A stretch of DNA of 64,000 nt from Antrihabitans cavernicola (GTDB lineage: Bacteria > Actinomycetota > Actinomycetes > Mycobacteriales > Mycobacteriaceae), in NCBI RefSeq assembly GCF_008297975.1, contig NZ_VLNY01000001.1:496001-560000 (forward strand), written 5' to 3'. A program made the position numbers and the translations under genes. Shown in pieces: positions 44,989 to 54,160 of this stretch. How positions within the stretch are numbered: position 1 is the first letter of the stretch; every line of letters starts with the position of its first letter. The notes under the pieces were generated by a model, which saw only the letters and a list, made by a program, of their open reading frames with translations, ran no database searches and had not been told where the DNA came from.

Positions 44989-45456
44989 TCAGCTGGGCAA
45001 TACGCGCAGCTGGTAGGTCCCATGGGTGGTAGCAACGGTGACCCCGTTCGCGTCGGTGACAACGGCATCGAGGAAGAATTCGGCCTTGCCGTTCTCCTTG
45101 GCATCAGCGGTCGCCTTGTCGATGGTGGCGTCGTCGAGGCTCACCTCCGCCCGCACATCGGTGGTTGCGGGACGCCGAAACGAAATCTGGAGATCCTTGA
45201 CCAGCGGAAAATACTTCGACGAGTCGAACGTCGACGTGGCGATGACACCACCCAGCACCTCCGCGACACTGAACAGGATGCCTGCATACATCGCACCGAA
45301 GTGGTTGCTGTTGCCCTCGATCGGAACGCTCGATGCGGCGAAACCGCGACGTGCCTCGACCGCCTTGACCCCCATCTTCCCCAGGGCCGGAATAACGGTC
45401 GCCATCATGTGATTGATCGCGTCAACGGTGTCGCCTGATTCGCTCATGATCGGCAC
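44989..45456 (-). CDS. hotdog-fold thioesterase-like protein (PaaI/YiiD_C type)
   Basis: 155 aa from the GTG at 45456, or 152 aa from the ATG at 45447. The hotdog fold is seen in NHFGAMYAGILFSVAEVLGG, the substrate-lid helix region, and strands VKDLQISFRRPATTDVRAEV and AEFFLDAVVTDANGVTVATT. The helix after HFGAMY carries an acidic residue (AEVL) at the catalytic position. The start follows the SMR exporter stop by one or two bases, so the gene is on the same transcript, below a guanidine-III-type riboswitch. No link between thioesterase activity and guanidine is known to me. Confidence 0.82.
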   Translation of the reverse strand: MPIMSESGDTVDAINHMMATVIPALGKMGVKAVEARRGFAASSVPIEGNSNHFGAMYAGILFSVAEVLGGVIATSTFDSSKYFPLVKDLQISFRRPATTDVRAEVSLDDATIDKATADAKENGKAEFFLDAVVTDANGVTVATTHGTYQLRVLPS

Positions 45457-45457
45457 T

Positions 45458-45781
45458 CTAATGACCGGCGTCGACCAACTTCAGACCGACCACGCACCCG
45501 ACCAGACCCACGATCAGCGCCACCTTGAACAACGACGCCGACTCGCCGCCGAACACCATCGCGTAGGCAACAGTGAGGGACGCCCCGATCCCCACCCACA
45601 CCGCGTAGGCGGTACCGGTCGGGATGTCGCGCATGGCAATCGCAAGTCCAGCCATGCTGAGGAGGAGCGCAACTCCGAAGACCAACGACGGCAACAGTTT
45701 CGAGAACCCCTCGGACTTTCCGAGCGCCGTCGCCCAGACAGCTTCCAGGACACCGGATACGACCAAAATCAACCACGCCAC
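45458..45781 (-). CDS. gdx: SMR-family guanidinium exporter (Gdx/SugE type)
   Basis: 107 aa, four membrane helices. The key Glu13 is in MAWLILVVSGVLEAVWATAL, in the Gdx/SugE form with W before A. GTAYAVWVGIGASLTVAYAM is the Gdx signature of the third helix. Members of this branch export guanidinium in exchange for protons, unlike the multidrug EmrE branch. GTG start at 45781 with AGAGGTG before it. The guanidine-III riboswitch candidate just upstream supports this call. Functions as a dual-topology dimer in the membrane. Confidence 0.9.
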   Translation of the reverse strand: MAWLILVVSGVLEAVWATALGKSEGFSKLLPSLVFGVALLLSMAGLAIAMRDIPTGTAYAVWVGIGASLTVAYAMVFGGESASLFKVALIVGLVGCVVGLKLVDAGH

Positions 45782-45798
45782 GACAATTCACCTCTGCT

Positions 45799-45840
45799 GG
45801 CCAGTCTTGTCGCAGTCCGGGTACTGATCCGTCGTCCGGG
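45799..45840 (-). promoter_or_regulatory. guanidine-III (ykkC-III) riboswitch candidate
   Basis: Read on the minus strand, the leader has CCGGACGA at 45832-45839, then GTACCCGG and GACAAGAC in the order and spacing of the guanidine-III consensus. CCGG at the 5' end can pair with CCGG of the middle segment, forming the class's pseudoknot. GATCAGT pairs with ACTGGCC (one A-C mismatch, one G-U) to give the hairpin stem. The element ends 3 nt before the ribosome site AGAGGTG of the gdx gene, so ligand binding could free or hide that site. Structure was paired by eye. Confidence 0.85.
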
Positions 45841-45914
45841 GGCACCGAGCGGGCCCTGTCTCCCAGCATACCCGGGCGTACGGTTGGGAGCGGAAACCAA
45901 CTCGGGAGGTATGT

Positions 45915-47165
45915 GTGTCCACATCGGCCGTGCTTGCAGGTTTGGCGGCGGTACGCGAATGGCAAGAGCCGCTGTACAAGGACTTACACAGCAATCCCGA
46001 ACTGTCCCACCAAGAGCAGCGCACCGCAGGCATCGTCGCCGATCGGTTGAAGGATTGCGGGTTCGACGTCGAAGTAGGTATCGGCGGCACCGGCGTGGCC
46101 GGTGTGCTGAAATCCGGCACAGGGCCCACGGTTCTGCTACGAGCCGACATGGACGCGCTACCGGTCAAGGAAGCCACCGGTCTTCCCTACGCCAGTGCCG
46201 CCGTTGCGACCGACGCCGATGGCAACGAGGTCCCCGTGATGCACGCGTGCGGCCACGACACCCATGTCACCTGCCTCCTCGGCGCAGCCCAGCTGATGGC
46301 CGACAGCCGCGCTGAATGGAGCGGCACGTTGATCGCGCTGTTTCAACCCGCCGAGGAGACCGCGGACGGTGCACGGGGCATGGTCGACGACAAGCTGACC
46401 GAGAGGATTCCCAAACCCGATATCGCTTTGGGACAACACGTTCTGGCTGCACCCGCGGGAACCGTCGCAACCCGGTCCGGTCCGGTCTTCTCCGCCGCCG
46501 ACAGTATGAAGATCACAGTGTTCGGTCGTGGTGGCCACGGTTCGATGCCGCAGACGACAGTCGATCCGGTTGTTCTTGCCGCCATGATCGTGATTCGACT
46601 GCAGACCGTCGTCTCGCGCGAGGTCGCACCGGGCGAGACCGCGGTGGTCACCGTGGGCAGCATCCATGCCGGCTCGAAGAGCAATGTCATCTCCGACAGC
46701 GCCGAACTGAGGCTGAACATCCGAACCTTCGACGAAGCAACACGTTCGACGATCCTCGCCGCGATCGAACGCATCGTGACAGCGGAATGTCGCGCATCGG
46801 ACTCCCCGAAGGACCCTGAGTTCGAACTCTACGATCGGTATCCGTTGACCGACAACGACTCCGACACAACCGCCAAGCTCGCGAGCGCCTTCGAAGATTT
46901 CTTCGGCGAACACGCTGTCGAACTGCCGCAGGTATCAGCGAGCGAAGATTTCGGCGACATCCCCAACGCCTTCGGAATCCCGTACAGCTACTGGGCTTTC
47001 GGCGGTATCGATCCGAAAACCTATGCGGCAGCGTCGGACAGAGGTCGCGTCTCGCAAGACATCCCGGGCAACCACTCACCGCTGTTCGCGCCGGTCATCC
47101 AGCCGACCCTCGACACCGGAACGCAAGCCCTGGTCGTGGCCGCGTTGGCATACCTGGGAAGCTGA
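45915..47165 (+). CDS. M20-family amidohydrolase (hippurate/IAA-amino acid hydrolase type)
   Basis: 416 aa from the GTG at 45915, set by GGGAGG. Di-metal peptidase motifs: LLRADMDALPVKE, HACGHDTHVTCLLGAAQLM, LFQPAEETADGARGMVDD (catalytic Glu pair) and the dimerisation domain FGRGGHGSMPQTTVDPV. The last metal ligand region is NHSPLFAP. It hydrolyses N-acyl amino acids or related amides; which is unknown. Coupled to a small cupin gene downstream (4-bp gap). Confidence 0.92.
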   Translation: MSTSAVLAGLAAVREWQEPLYKDLHSNPELSHQEQRTAGIVADRLKDCGFDVEVGIGGTGVAGVLKSGTGPTVLLRADMDALPVKEATGLPYASAAVATDADGNEVPVMHACGHDTHVTCLLGAAQLMADSRAEWSGTLIALFQPAEETADGARGMVDDKLTERIPKPDIALGQHVLAAPAGTVATRSGPVFSAADSMKITVFGRGGHGSMPQTTVDPVVLAAMIVIRLQTVVSREVAPGETAVVTVGSIHAGSKSNVISDSAELRLNIRTFDEATRSTILAAIERIVTAECRASDSPKDPEFELYDRYPLTDNDSDTTAKLASAFEDFFGEHAVELPQVSASEDFGDIPNAFGIPYSYWAFGGIDPKTYAAASDRGRVSQDIPGNHSPLFAPVIQPTLDTGTQALVVAALAYLGS

Positions 47166-47169
47166 GCGA

Positions 47170-47520
47170 ATGGACACTCCGCTCACCGACGAAACCCCGA
47201 TGACCCGGGAAGTGGTACTCGACGCATCGATCGCGACGGCAGCGCCGGTCCAGCGAGTCGAGACACGACGAATCCGGATGCGCGCCGGCCTGGCAGCGGG
47301 CGCGCACGTTCACAACGGACCCGTTGTCGGCAACGTCCTCGCAGGCCGAGTCCTGTTCCAGGTCGAGGGACAGGAGTCGACCATCCTGTCACCGGGCGAT
47401 GTGTTCTACGAGCCCGCCGACGTCGTCATCAGCCATTTCGATGCGCTCGACGAGGACGTCACGTTCCTCGCATATTTCCCGCTGACAGAAGGCCAGTCGG
47501 TCGAGTTGCACATGGTGTAG
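47170..47520 (+). CDS. cupin-domain protein
   Basis: 116 aa from the ATG at 47170. Single conserved barrel: RMRAGLAAGAHVHNGPVVGN (first motif, His pair), VLAGRVLFQVEGQ, and the second motif ILSPGDVFYEPADVVISHFD. The metal-binding residues look mostly present. Cotranscribed with the M20 gene. Function unknown. It converges on the NRPS gene with 7 bp between. Confidence 0.85.
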   Translation: MDTPLTDETPMTREVVLDASIATAAPVQRVETRRIRMRAGLAAGAHVHNGPVVGNVLAGRVLFQVEGQESTILSPGDVFYEPADVVISHFDALDEDVTFLAYFPLTEGQSVELHMV

Positions 47521-47527
47521 TCGCCGA

Positions 47528-50500
47528 TCAGCTGATCTCGTCGAGGAACTCCGACAGCGAATCGGGAGTGCAGTATTCGAAGAGGTCGACAACATCGAAG
47601 TCGGTGATGCCGAGGCGCGATCGGATCTCCTCGCGGACACGGAGCAACAAGACCGACGATCCGCCTGCCTCGAAGAATCGCGTCGAGCCGTCGAAGTCGT
47701 CGTTGCCCAACACATCACGCCAGATCTGATCGACCGCCTCGCTGATCGACGTGTGCTCCGCAGCAACCTGACGCTCGGCGGGGGTGTCGTCGGCTCGATT
47801 CCGGTACAGCTCGGCCAAGGCATCCGTGTCCGCCTTGCCGTTGGTGTTCACCGGAATCCGCTGCAGCGCAATGCAGTGATCGGGCTCCAGATAGCGCGGA
47901 AGCCAATCGTGCAACGACGATCGCAATCGGTCGAGCGAACCCGTCGGCTTCAGCACGACGAAGCAGACCAACTCGGTTGCAAGGCCCGCGCCGAACACCA
48001 TGGCGCACACCTTGTCGACCTCACCGGTCTTGCGCAGTGCACTCTCGATCTCGCCCAGTTCGCAGCGATGCCCGCGCACCTTCACCTGGGAATCGAACCT
48101 GCCGAGGACGACGAACTGCCCGTCGGTCGCCAGATACCCGCGATCCCCCGACAGATACGACCGGACACCGTCGATCATCACGACCTTCTCGGCTGTCAGT
48201 GCTTCCCGGTGGATGTATCCGTCCATCAGAGCAGGCCCGGCTATCACCAACTCTCCGGGTACTCCGCGCGGAACTGTCCGATGTTCGCGATCAACCACCC
48301 ACATCGTGGTGTCGGACAACGGAATTCCGATCACCGACTCGTCGGGAATCGCGGCAGCATCCGACGGCAGCCGATAGTGCGTGTGGTACATCGATGTCTC
48401 GGTGATGCCGTAACAGTTGATCAGCGCAACATCGGGTCGTGCATCGACGAACGCCGAGAGCGACTGCAGTTCCAACCGCTCACCACAGAGCACCACCGAC
48501 TTCAGCCGTGGGCACGCGCCGTCCAACAACAGCGGCTGCAGCATCGTGAATGCCGACGGCGTCTGCGAGATGACGTCGATCTCGTTGTCCACCAAGTAAT
48601 CCCGCAGTCGCTGCGGATCCTTCTTGATCTCGGCGGTCGGGATGAACAGAGCCGCGCCGTTGAGCGGGGCATTGAATATCTCGACAACCGAGATGTCGAA
48701 CGAGATCGAGTGCATCAGCGGCCAGCGTTGCGCTCCGAGTGCAAGATCGTTGCGAACGCTGTCGAAGAAGCGCAATGCCGAACTATGCGATATCTGAACA
48801 CCTTTCGGCTCGCCAGTGGTGCCGGAGGTGAAAATCACGTACGCGATGGCATCGGCAGTCACTGCGGTACCGTCGATCTCGCCGCCGGGTGGCAACGTCC
48901 GAGGATCGATCATCCGCAAGCCGTCGACGCCGTCCCACGTGTCGTTCACACCGAGCACGTTCAACTCGCCGCAGGTCGCGACGATCTGCTGCAGTCGGCC
49001 GATGGGAGCCGTGCTGTCGATCGGCACGTATATCTTGCCCGCCTGGAGAATTCCCAGGATCGTTGCGATCAGCTCGATGGACGGCTCCAGGGACACACCG
49101 ACCATGGGGCCGTCGATACCCGCTGCGATCGCTCGCGCAATCCGATCGGAAGCGTCGGCCAGCTCGCGGTAGCTCACACGCCCGACCTCGTCGACCACGG
49201 CGGTGGCGTCGGGCGAATCGCGCACCGATGCGGCAAAGGCCTCCACCAACGTTCCGGCCTGCCAGTGCTTCGTGGCGTCGATGCGAGCCGCCGTGCTACC
49301 TGTCGCCCAGTCGATACTGTCGAGCGGCACTGCACCGAGCGACGTGACGGCTTGGCGCAACACCGTCCTGAACAGCGCGGCGACGTCGGTGTCGGGAATC
49401 TGGCGAGCCAACTCGACGATGAGAACTACTTCGCCGGAATCGATTTCGACAGCCAGCGAGATCGGATACTGAATGTAGTCACGGTCGACGTTGACCGGTT
49501 CGCCTGAACGACCGTCGACCACGGGGGCCAACGGTTGCGGGTGCAAGGTGAAGCCCGCGGACGGCTGGGTGGTGTCCACCGACTCGGTGGAGAAGAACTG
49601 GCGCGCGAAGTCGGAGAACGCGAACTGCTCGAACTCGACGAGCTTTCCGACCTGGTGATCGATGCTTGTGCACAGACTCGCAAACGTCGAGTGTGCAGAA
49701 ATATCGATCCGCACCGGCAACGAGTTCACCCGAACTCCGCGAGTAGCAGCGGCATTCGCGTCCGCGCGGCGGTTGGCCATGGGATTGGAGACCGCAAGAT
49801 CGGTTTCGCCCGTCATGCAGGCGAGTGTGAGCCCGTACACCGCGAGCAGCACCGAGTAGCGGCGAACGCCGAGCTCACCCGCCAGTTGTTTTGCACCGTC
49901 GTATTCGTCGAACGGCATCGGCGATCTCGTGATGTCCCCGACGATGCGTCCCTTGCTGTCCCGCCGATCCCATTCGTCGATCTGCAGGCTCTCCACCCCG
50001 GCAAACGTTTCGGCGAAGTACGCGACCGCGTCGTCGAGACGATCGGATGTGTCTTCGGCCGTATCGACCGGGGACGACGTGCTGGGGCTGCGATAGTCAG
50101 GGCCTGCGTAATGCCCGGCGAAGTCCTGGGTCATGTTGTAGAAACCGCGACCGTCGGCGACGATGTGCGCACCGACGAAGACGAAGTACGCTCGCGTCCC
50201 GACGACGGCGATCTCCGAGTGATAGAGCGGAACTACCGAGAGATCGAACGGTGTATCGGCGCGCTTCTTCGTCGCAGCGTGCAATTCGTCCTGATCGACA
50301 TAGTGCACGACATCGCAAGTGTGTTGCAACGGAACGAGAGTCGCCACGATGTCGCCGCGCGCATCGATGTCGAACGCCTCGCGGGCACTGTCGTACTCCG
50401 ACATCGACGCCCGCACCGCATCGGCCATCCGCTGCGGATCGGTGCCCTCGGGAAGCATGCACAGCAGCGACCAGTTCATCGAGGGGTCTGCCGGACGCAT

Positions 50501-50551
50501 CTTGGCGGCGAGGACAAATCGCCGCTGACTCGGTGTCGCGTATCGAGTCAT
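47528..50551 (-). CDS. single-module nonribosomal peptide synthetase (C-A-T)
   Basis: 1007 aa. Condensation domain (residues ~1-420) with the active motif AHIVADG: the catalytic second His is kept, the first His of HHxxxDG is Ala. Adenylation domain (~435-900): YVIFTSGTTGEPKGVQISHS (A3), FDISVVEIFNAP (A4, Asp that usually binds the amino group of an alpha-amino acid), NCYGITETSMY (A5), GDRGYLATDGQ (A7). Carrier domain (~925-1007) with the phosphopantetheine Ser in FFEAGGSSVLLLR. No thioesterase or epimerase. Last gene of the minus arm, coupled by ATGA to the KS-ACP-TE gene; the TE there may release its product. Confidence 0.93.
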   Translation of the reverse strand: MTRYATPSQRRFVLAAKMRPADPSMNWSLLCMLPEGTDPQRMADAVRASMSEYDSAREAFDIDARGDIVATLVPLQHTCDVVHYVDQDELHAATKKRADTPFDLSVVPLYHSEIAVVGTRAYFVFVGAHIVADGRGFYNMTQDFAGHYAGPDYRSPSTSSPVDTAEDTSDRLDDAVAYFAETFAGVESLQIDEWDRRDSKGRIVGDITRSPMPFDEYDGAKQLAGELGVRRYSVLLAVYGLTLACMTGETDLAVSNPMANRRADANAAATRGVRVNSLPVRIDISAHSTFASLCTSIDHQVGKLVEFEQFAFSDFARQFFSTESVDTTQPSAGFTLHPQPLAPVVDGRSGEPVNVDRDYIQYPISLAVEIDSGEVVLIVELARQIPDTDVAALFRTVLRQAVTSLGAVPLDSIDWATGSTAARIDATKHWQAGTLVEAFAASVRDSPDATAVVDEVGRVSYRELADASDRIARAIAAGIDGPMVGVSLEPSIELIATILGILQAGKIYVPIDSTAPIGRLQQIVATCGELNVLGVNDTWDGVDGLRMIDPRTLPPGGEIDGTAVTADAIAYVIFTSGTTGEPKGVQISHSSALRFFDSVRNDLALGAQRWPLMHSISFDISVVEIFNAPLNGAALFIPTAEIKKDPQRLRDYLVDNEIDVISQTPSAFTMLQPLLLDGACPRLKSVVLCGERLELQSLSAFVDARPDVALINCYGITETSMYHTHYRLPSDAAAIPDESVIGIPLSDTTMWVVDREHRTVPRGVPGELVIAGPALMDGYIHREALTAEKVVMIDGVRSYLSGDRGYLATDGQFVVLGRFDSQVKVRGHRCELGEIESALRKTGEVDKVCAMVFGAGLATELVCFVVLKPTGSLDRLRSSLHDWLPRYLEPDHCIALQRIPVNTNGKADTDALAELYRNRADDTPAERQVAAEHTSISEAVDQIWRDVLGNDDFDGSTRFFEAGGSSVLLLRVREEIRSRLGITDFDVVDLFEYCTPDSLSEFLDEIS

Positions 50552-53139
50552 CGTCGTTCTCCGAGGACGTCGACGAACGAGCGAGCCAGCGCAGCCAGAT
50601 TCGATCGGTCGGTGAAGATCGTGTAGTGGCCGCCCGGAATATTTACGATGCGCACCGATGCCTCGGTGTATTGCTGCCAGTTCGATGCGACGTCGACGTC
50701 GATGCCCAAGGTCTCGGACTCCTTGGCGGACAGCTGTTCCTGCGCTCGGAGCAGCGTGATCGGCGCGCTGATCACACCATCCGGCCGATGGCGACCGAGC
50801 GCTCTATTATTGGCGAGCCACGTGGTGGTGAAGCGCTCGAGATCGTCGGCGGACGCGTTACGTGCGAGTTGCTCGACCTCGGTAGCCATCTGTTGCGAAC
50901 CCGCGCCGAGGTTCCGAAAAGCCGACGGCGCAAAGGAATCGAACATCACGATGTTCTCCGGCGCGGGATGGCCGGCCGCCTCGAGCTGGCGGGCAATCTC
51001 GAACGCCACGTTACCGCCGAACGAGTAGCCACCGAGCAGCAGCGGTCGATCCAGCGATTCCTCGGATTCGAGGATCGAAATACATTCGGCTGCAATCTGT
51101 TCGATCGTTGCGTCCACCAACGCGGTCGCCTTGAACGCACGCATGTCGAATTCCGGGACGAGGCGGCTCAATGCCGCGTAGCCGAAGTTGGTCCCGCCCG
51201 CAGGGGGATAGAAGTAGATGCGACGTCCGCCGTCGGCGCCGAACCGCAACAGCCTTGCTGTTGCAACCACCTGCGAATCCGCCTGCGCGCTCAGAACGCC
51301 GATCATGTCACCGACTCTGGTCTTTCCGTCGAGCCCGTCGAAGTCCGGTCGAAAGCCGGCGAGATCGGAGAGCTTTCCGACGATCCCCACCAGTGCGATC
51401 GATTCGCCACCGGCGTCGAAGAAGTCCGTGTCGTCGTCGACGTCGGTGCCGAGTTCTTCGGCGACCAACGCCAGAAAATGGGAACGGACATCCCGCGGCG
51501 ACGTGGCGACGTTCGACTCACGCGGTTCGGACGACTGCGCAGTCGGCGGAACACTGCAGTACGTCACGTCGAGCGGTACCGGCGGCAACCAGATTTGGTG
51601 CCCGACAGGCGAATCACTTTCAACTGCAGCATCGTCCGACGGACCGGCAAGCCGCTCGACCAACTCCGCGACAGACTCGACTCTGGCCGACCAACTGTGC
51701 GCGTGCACGGTTCTCTTGGCAACCGTCGCTGCCACATCAGCCAACGCCACATCAGGCTGATCCCGCAGGAAGCGTGCCAATCGGCTTCGATAGTCCGCCA
51801 GTGTCTTGTCGGTGCGAGCTGTCAGCGTGACGACTGCCGGAGCGCTCGACACCTGGCTCTCCAACACCACCGCTCGTCGCAGCACCGCATGCGCGTTCGT
51901 TCCGCCCATTCCGAACGAACTGACGGCCGCATACTCCGAATCTGCCGGTGACACAGGCGCGGTCGCAATGTCGAACCGAGCCTTGGTCAAGTCGATGGCG
52001 TCGTTGGGCTGGTCGTAGCTGGGCTGCGGAAAGACCTGACCGTGGCGCACCACGAGCAGGGCCTTGATCAGCCCCACAACTCCCGCGGCGACGTCGAGGT
52101 GCCCGAAGTTGGCTTTGAGCGACCCGAGGTAGCGCGGCTCGGCACGATCCATTGTCGACTTGTACGCGCGGGAGATCGCTTTGAACTCGATCGGATCACC
52201 CAGCGGAGTGCCCGTTCCGTGCGCCTCGATGTAGCCGACCCTGTCCGGCGCGATCTGCGCTCTGGCGAGTGCCTTGGTGAGCGCACGCTGTTGGCCCGAT
52301 GCCGACGGTGCGCTGAAGCTCATCCGATTGGCGCCGTCGTTGTTGATCGCCGTCCCGGCCACGACTGCAAGAACGTTGTCGCCGTTGGCAATCGCGTCGT
52401 CGAGGCGACGAACCACCACTGCCCCACCGCCACTACCGCGGATCGTGCCGTTTGCCTTGGCGTCGAACGGCCGCGATTCGCCCGTCGGCGACAGAATGCC
52501 GCCGTGCTCGAACACATAGCCCTGCGCCTGCGGAATCTTGAGCGACACCGCACCGACCAGGGCGATGTCGACGTCGCCGAAGGCCAGTCCGAGGCACGCC
52601 TGGTGCAACGCCACCAACGAACTCGAGCACGCGGTCTGCACGGTGATCGCAGGCCCGGTGAACCCCAACTTGTAGGCGAGCCTGGTGCTGACGAAGTCTC
52701 GGTCGTTGCCGAGGAACGAGGGCATGTCGACGCGGGCGGTGTTCGACTCCAGTTCGGGCACAACACGATCGAGGTAGTAGCTGGATGCGGACACGCTCGT
52801 GTACGCGCCGCACACCGCCGACGATCCGTTCAGGCCTGCGGACTCCATCGCATCGTGCGCCAACGACAGCAGCAGTCGATGTTGTGGATCGGTGGCGCGC
52901 GCCTCGGCGGCCGTCATACCGAAGAAGTCGCGATCGAAGTGTTCCGCGTCCGCCAGAATCGACGCCAGCGGTATGTAGGTCTCGCTGTCGATCTCGCTCG
53001 CAGGCAGCCCGGAGGCCACCGACTCCTCGCGCGTGACGGTGTCGAAGTGCGTACCACCCGCCAGCAGATCGGTCCGAAACTCGTCGAGGTCCGCCACGCC
53101 AGGAAGCCGAACCGCGGCACCGACTATCGCAAACTCCAT
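50548..53139 (-). CDS. ketosynthase-ACP-thioesterase protein without acyltransferase
   Basis: 863 aa from the ATG at 53139 (MEFAIVGAAVRLPG); a TTG at 53184 overlapping the UbiA stop (TTGA) would give 878 aa. KS domain (1-430) has Cys171 in VQTACSSSLVAL, His307 in YIEAHGTGTPLGDP and His347 in ANFGHLDVAAG, so it is complete. A linker like the post-KS segment before AT domains follows, but the AT is missing. ACP with Ser580 in FFDAGGESIALVG. Thioesterase with Ser706 in LGGYSFGGN and a C-terminal GGHYTIF. Needs an AT in trans or uses an acyl chain delivered as starter only. Its TE could also release the NRPS product. Confidence 0.88.
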   Translation of the reverse strand: MEFAIVGAAVRLPGVADLDEFRTDLLAGGTHFDTVTREESVASGLPASEIDSETYIPLASILADAEHFDRDFFGMTAAEARATDPQHRLLLSLAHDAMESAGLNGSSAVCGAYTSVSASSYYLDRVVPELESNTARVDMPSFLGNDRDFVSTRLAYKLGFTGPAITVQTACSSSLVALHQACLGLAFGDVDIALVGAVSLKIPQAQGYVFEHGGILSPTGESRPFDAKANGTIRGSGGGAVVVRRLDDAIANGDNVLAVVAGTAINNDGANRMSFSAPSASGQQRALTKALARAQIAPDRVGYIEAHGTGTPLGDPIEFKAISRAYKSTMDRAEPRYLGSLKANFGHLDVAAGVVGLIKALLVVRHGQVFPQPSYDQPNDAIDLTKARFDIATAPVSPADSEYAAVSSFGMGGTNAHAVLRRAVVLESQVSSAPAVVTLTARTDKTLADYRSRLARFLRDQPDVALADVAATVAKRTVHAHSWSARVESVAELVERLAGPSDDAAVESDSPVGHQIWLPPVPLDVTYCSVPPTAQSSEPRESNVATSPRDVRSHFLALVAEELGTDVDDDTDFFDAGGESIALVGIVGKLSDLAGFRPDFDGLDGKTRVGDMIGVLSAQADSQVVATARLLRFGADGGRRIYFYPPAGGTNFGYAALSRLVPEFDMRAFKATALVDATIEQIAAECISILESEESLDRPLLLGGYSFGGNVAFEIARQLEAAGHPAPENIVMFDSFAPSAFRNLGAGSQQMATEVEQLARNASADDLERFTTTWLANNRALGRHRPDGVISAPITLLRAQEQLSAKESETLGIDVDVASNWQQYTEASVRIVNIPGGHYTIFTDRSNLAALARSFVDVLGERR

Positions 53140-53180
53140 GTCGTCGAAATCCCTGTTGTCCAAATTCCCAGCGTACGAAC

Positions 53181-54149
53181 TCAATTAACGACCAGCAGGG
53201 CGATCACCAGGATGATCTGCCCGATGAGCCATACTCCTGCCGACTGCTCGGCCACGGTCTTCGCGCGATACCGGTCCGGCTTGACAGCGAACCAGCCCGC
53301 CGCGCCGAGCGGCAGCAGCATCGTGATCACCAATGCGAGCGTCGCCCACCACACGTCGTAACCGAGCGAGTTCAGCAGGACGTATTCCAGCAACGTGACG
53401 AGAAACGCGAGAGCAACCAACGTCGACACCGTGCCGACCAGACCCAACGAGCGAGTCCACGACGAACTCTTCTTGGTGTAGTCGACCACAGTCTCGCGGG
53501 TGTCGTCCGGGTCCTGCGATTTCCGTGCGATCTCGAGCAGCAGCGCGCCGACGCACCACGGCGCGACCAGCCACCAGATGTCGGCGGTCAGCCATCGCCC
53601 GTCCGCACCCATCTGTGCGATCCACACAGAACCCAAGCCCCAGAACGGAACAACGGTCAATGCCAGGAGCACACGACGCGATTCGATCCAGGTGCCGACC
53701 TTCGGGTTCTTGATCTGCGCGAGCTGCACCAGGTTGTTGGTGACGATGATGATGAACCACCACATCGTGACTCGGCCGATGCCACGGTCCACGATCAGCG
53801 ACGCGAGGATCGACAGCAGGAAGCAGATGATTCCCACGATCTTCAAGTGCTTCAACGTGATCAGACCGCTCTGCAGCACGCGGTCCGGGTAGTGCTTGCT
53901 GTCGTGCTCCCAATCCTTGTGATCGTCGATCGCGCGCACCATCAGGGTGTAGGCGACGAATCCGATGAAGCCGAAGAGGATCGCCCACGCGAAGTGTGGG
54001 TCTCGTCCGACCGCCGCCTGTCCGACGAGGAATGCTGCGACGAACATCGGGAACTGGCTCAGGACCTGCCAGTAGGGGAAACGCTCGTTGGAGTACGCAA
54101 GCAGTCGGAGCGGGAACGGAGATTGCGTCGTCAGTTGTTTGGTAGCCAC
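53181..54149 (-). CDS. UbiA-like membrane prenyltransferase
   Basis: 322 aa, about nine membrane helices. The first acidic motif is in MVRAIDDHKDWEHDSKHYPD followed by RVLQSGLI, which fits the UbiA NDxxDxxxD and RPL-x-G patterns in altered form. The second is in LLLEIARKSQDPDDTRETVV (DxxxD). The family attaches prenyl groups to aromatic or sugar acceptors, or modifies lipids in membranes. No prenyl diphosphate synthase is in the window, so the donor would come from primary metabolism. The 11-bp gap after the MBL gene and the ATGA-type overlap with the KS frame place it in the operon. Confidence 0.75.
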   Translation of the reverse strand: MATKQLTTQSPFPLRLLAYSNERFPYWQVLSQFPMFVAAFLVGQAAVGRDPHFAWAILFGFIGFVAYTLMVRAIDDHKDWEHDSKHYPDRVLQSGLITLKHLKIVGIICFLLSILASLIVDRGIGRVTMWWFIIIVTNNLVQLAQIKNPKVGTWIESRRVLLALTVVPFWGLGSVWIAQMGADGRWLTADIWWLVAPWCVGALLLEIARKSQDPDDTRETVVDYTKKSSSWTRSLGLVGTVSTLVALAFLVTLLEYVLLNSLGYDVWWATLALVITMLLPLGAAGWFAVKPDRYRAKTVAEQSAGVWLIGQIILVIALLVVN

Positions 54150-54160
54150 TACTTCGATCC

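Noticed and set aside
45797-45860. Guanidine-I or mini-ykkC (guanidine-II) riboswitch before gdx
   Set aside because: No pair of ACGR-loop hairpins and no guanidine-I core were found, whereas the guanidine-III core matches well.
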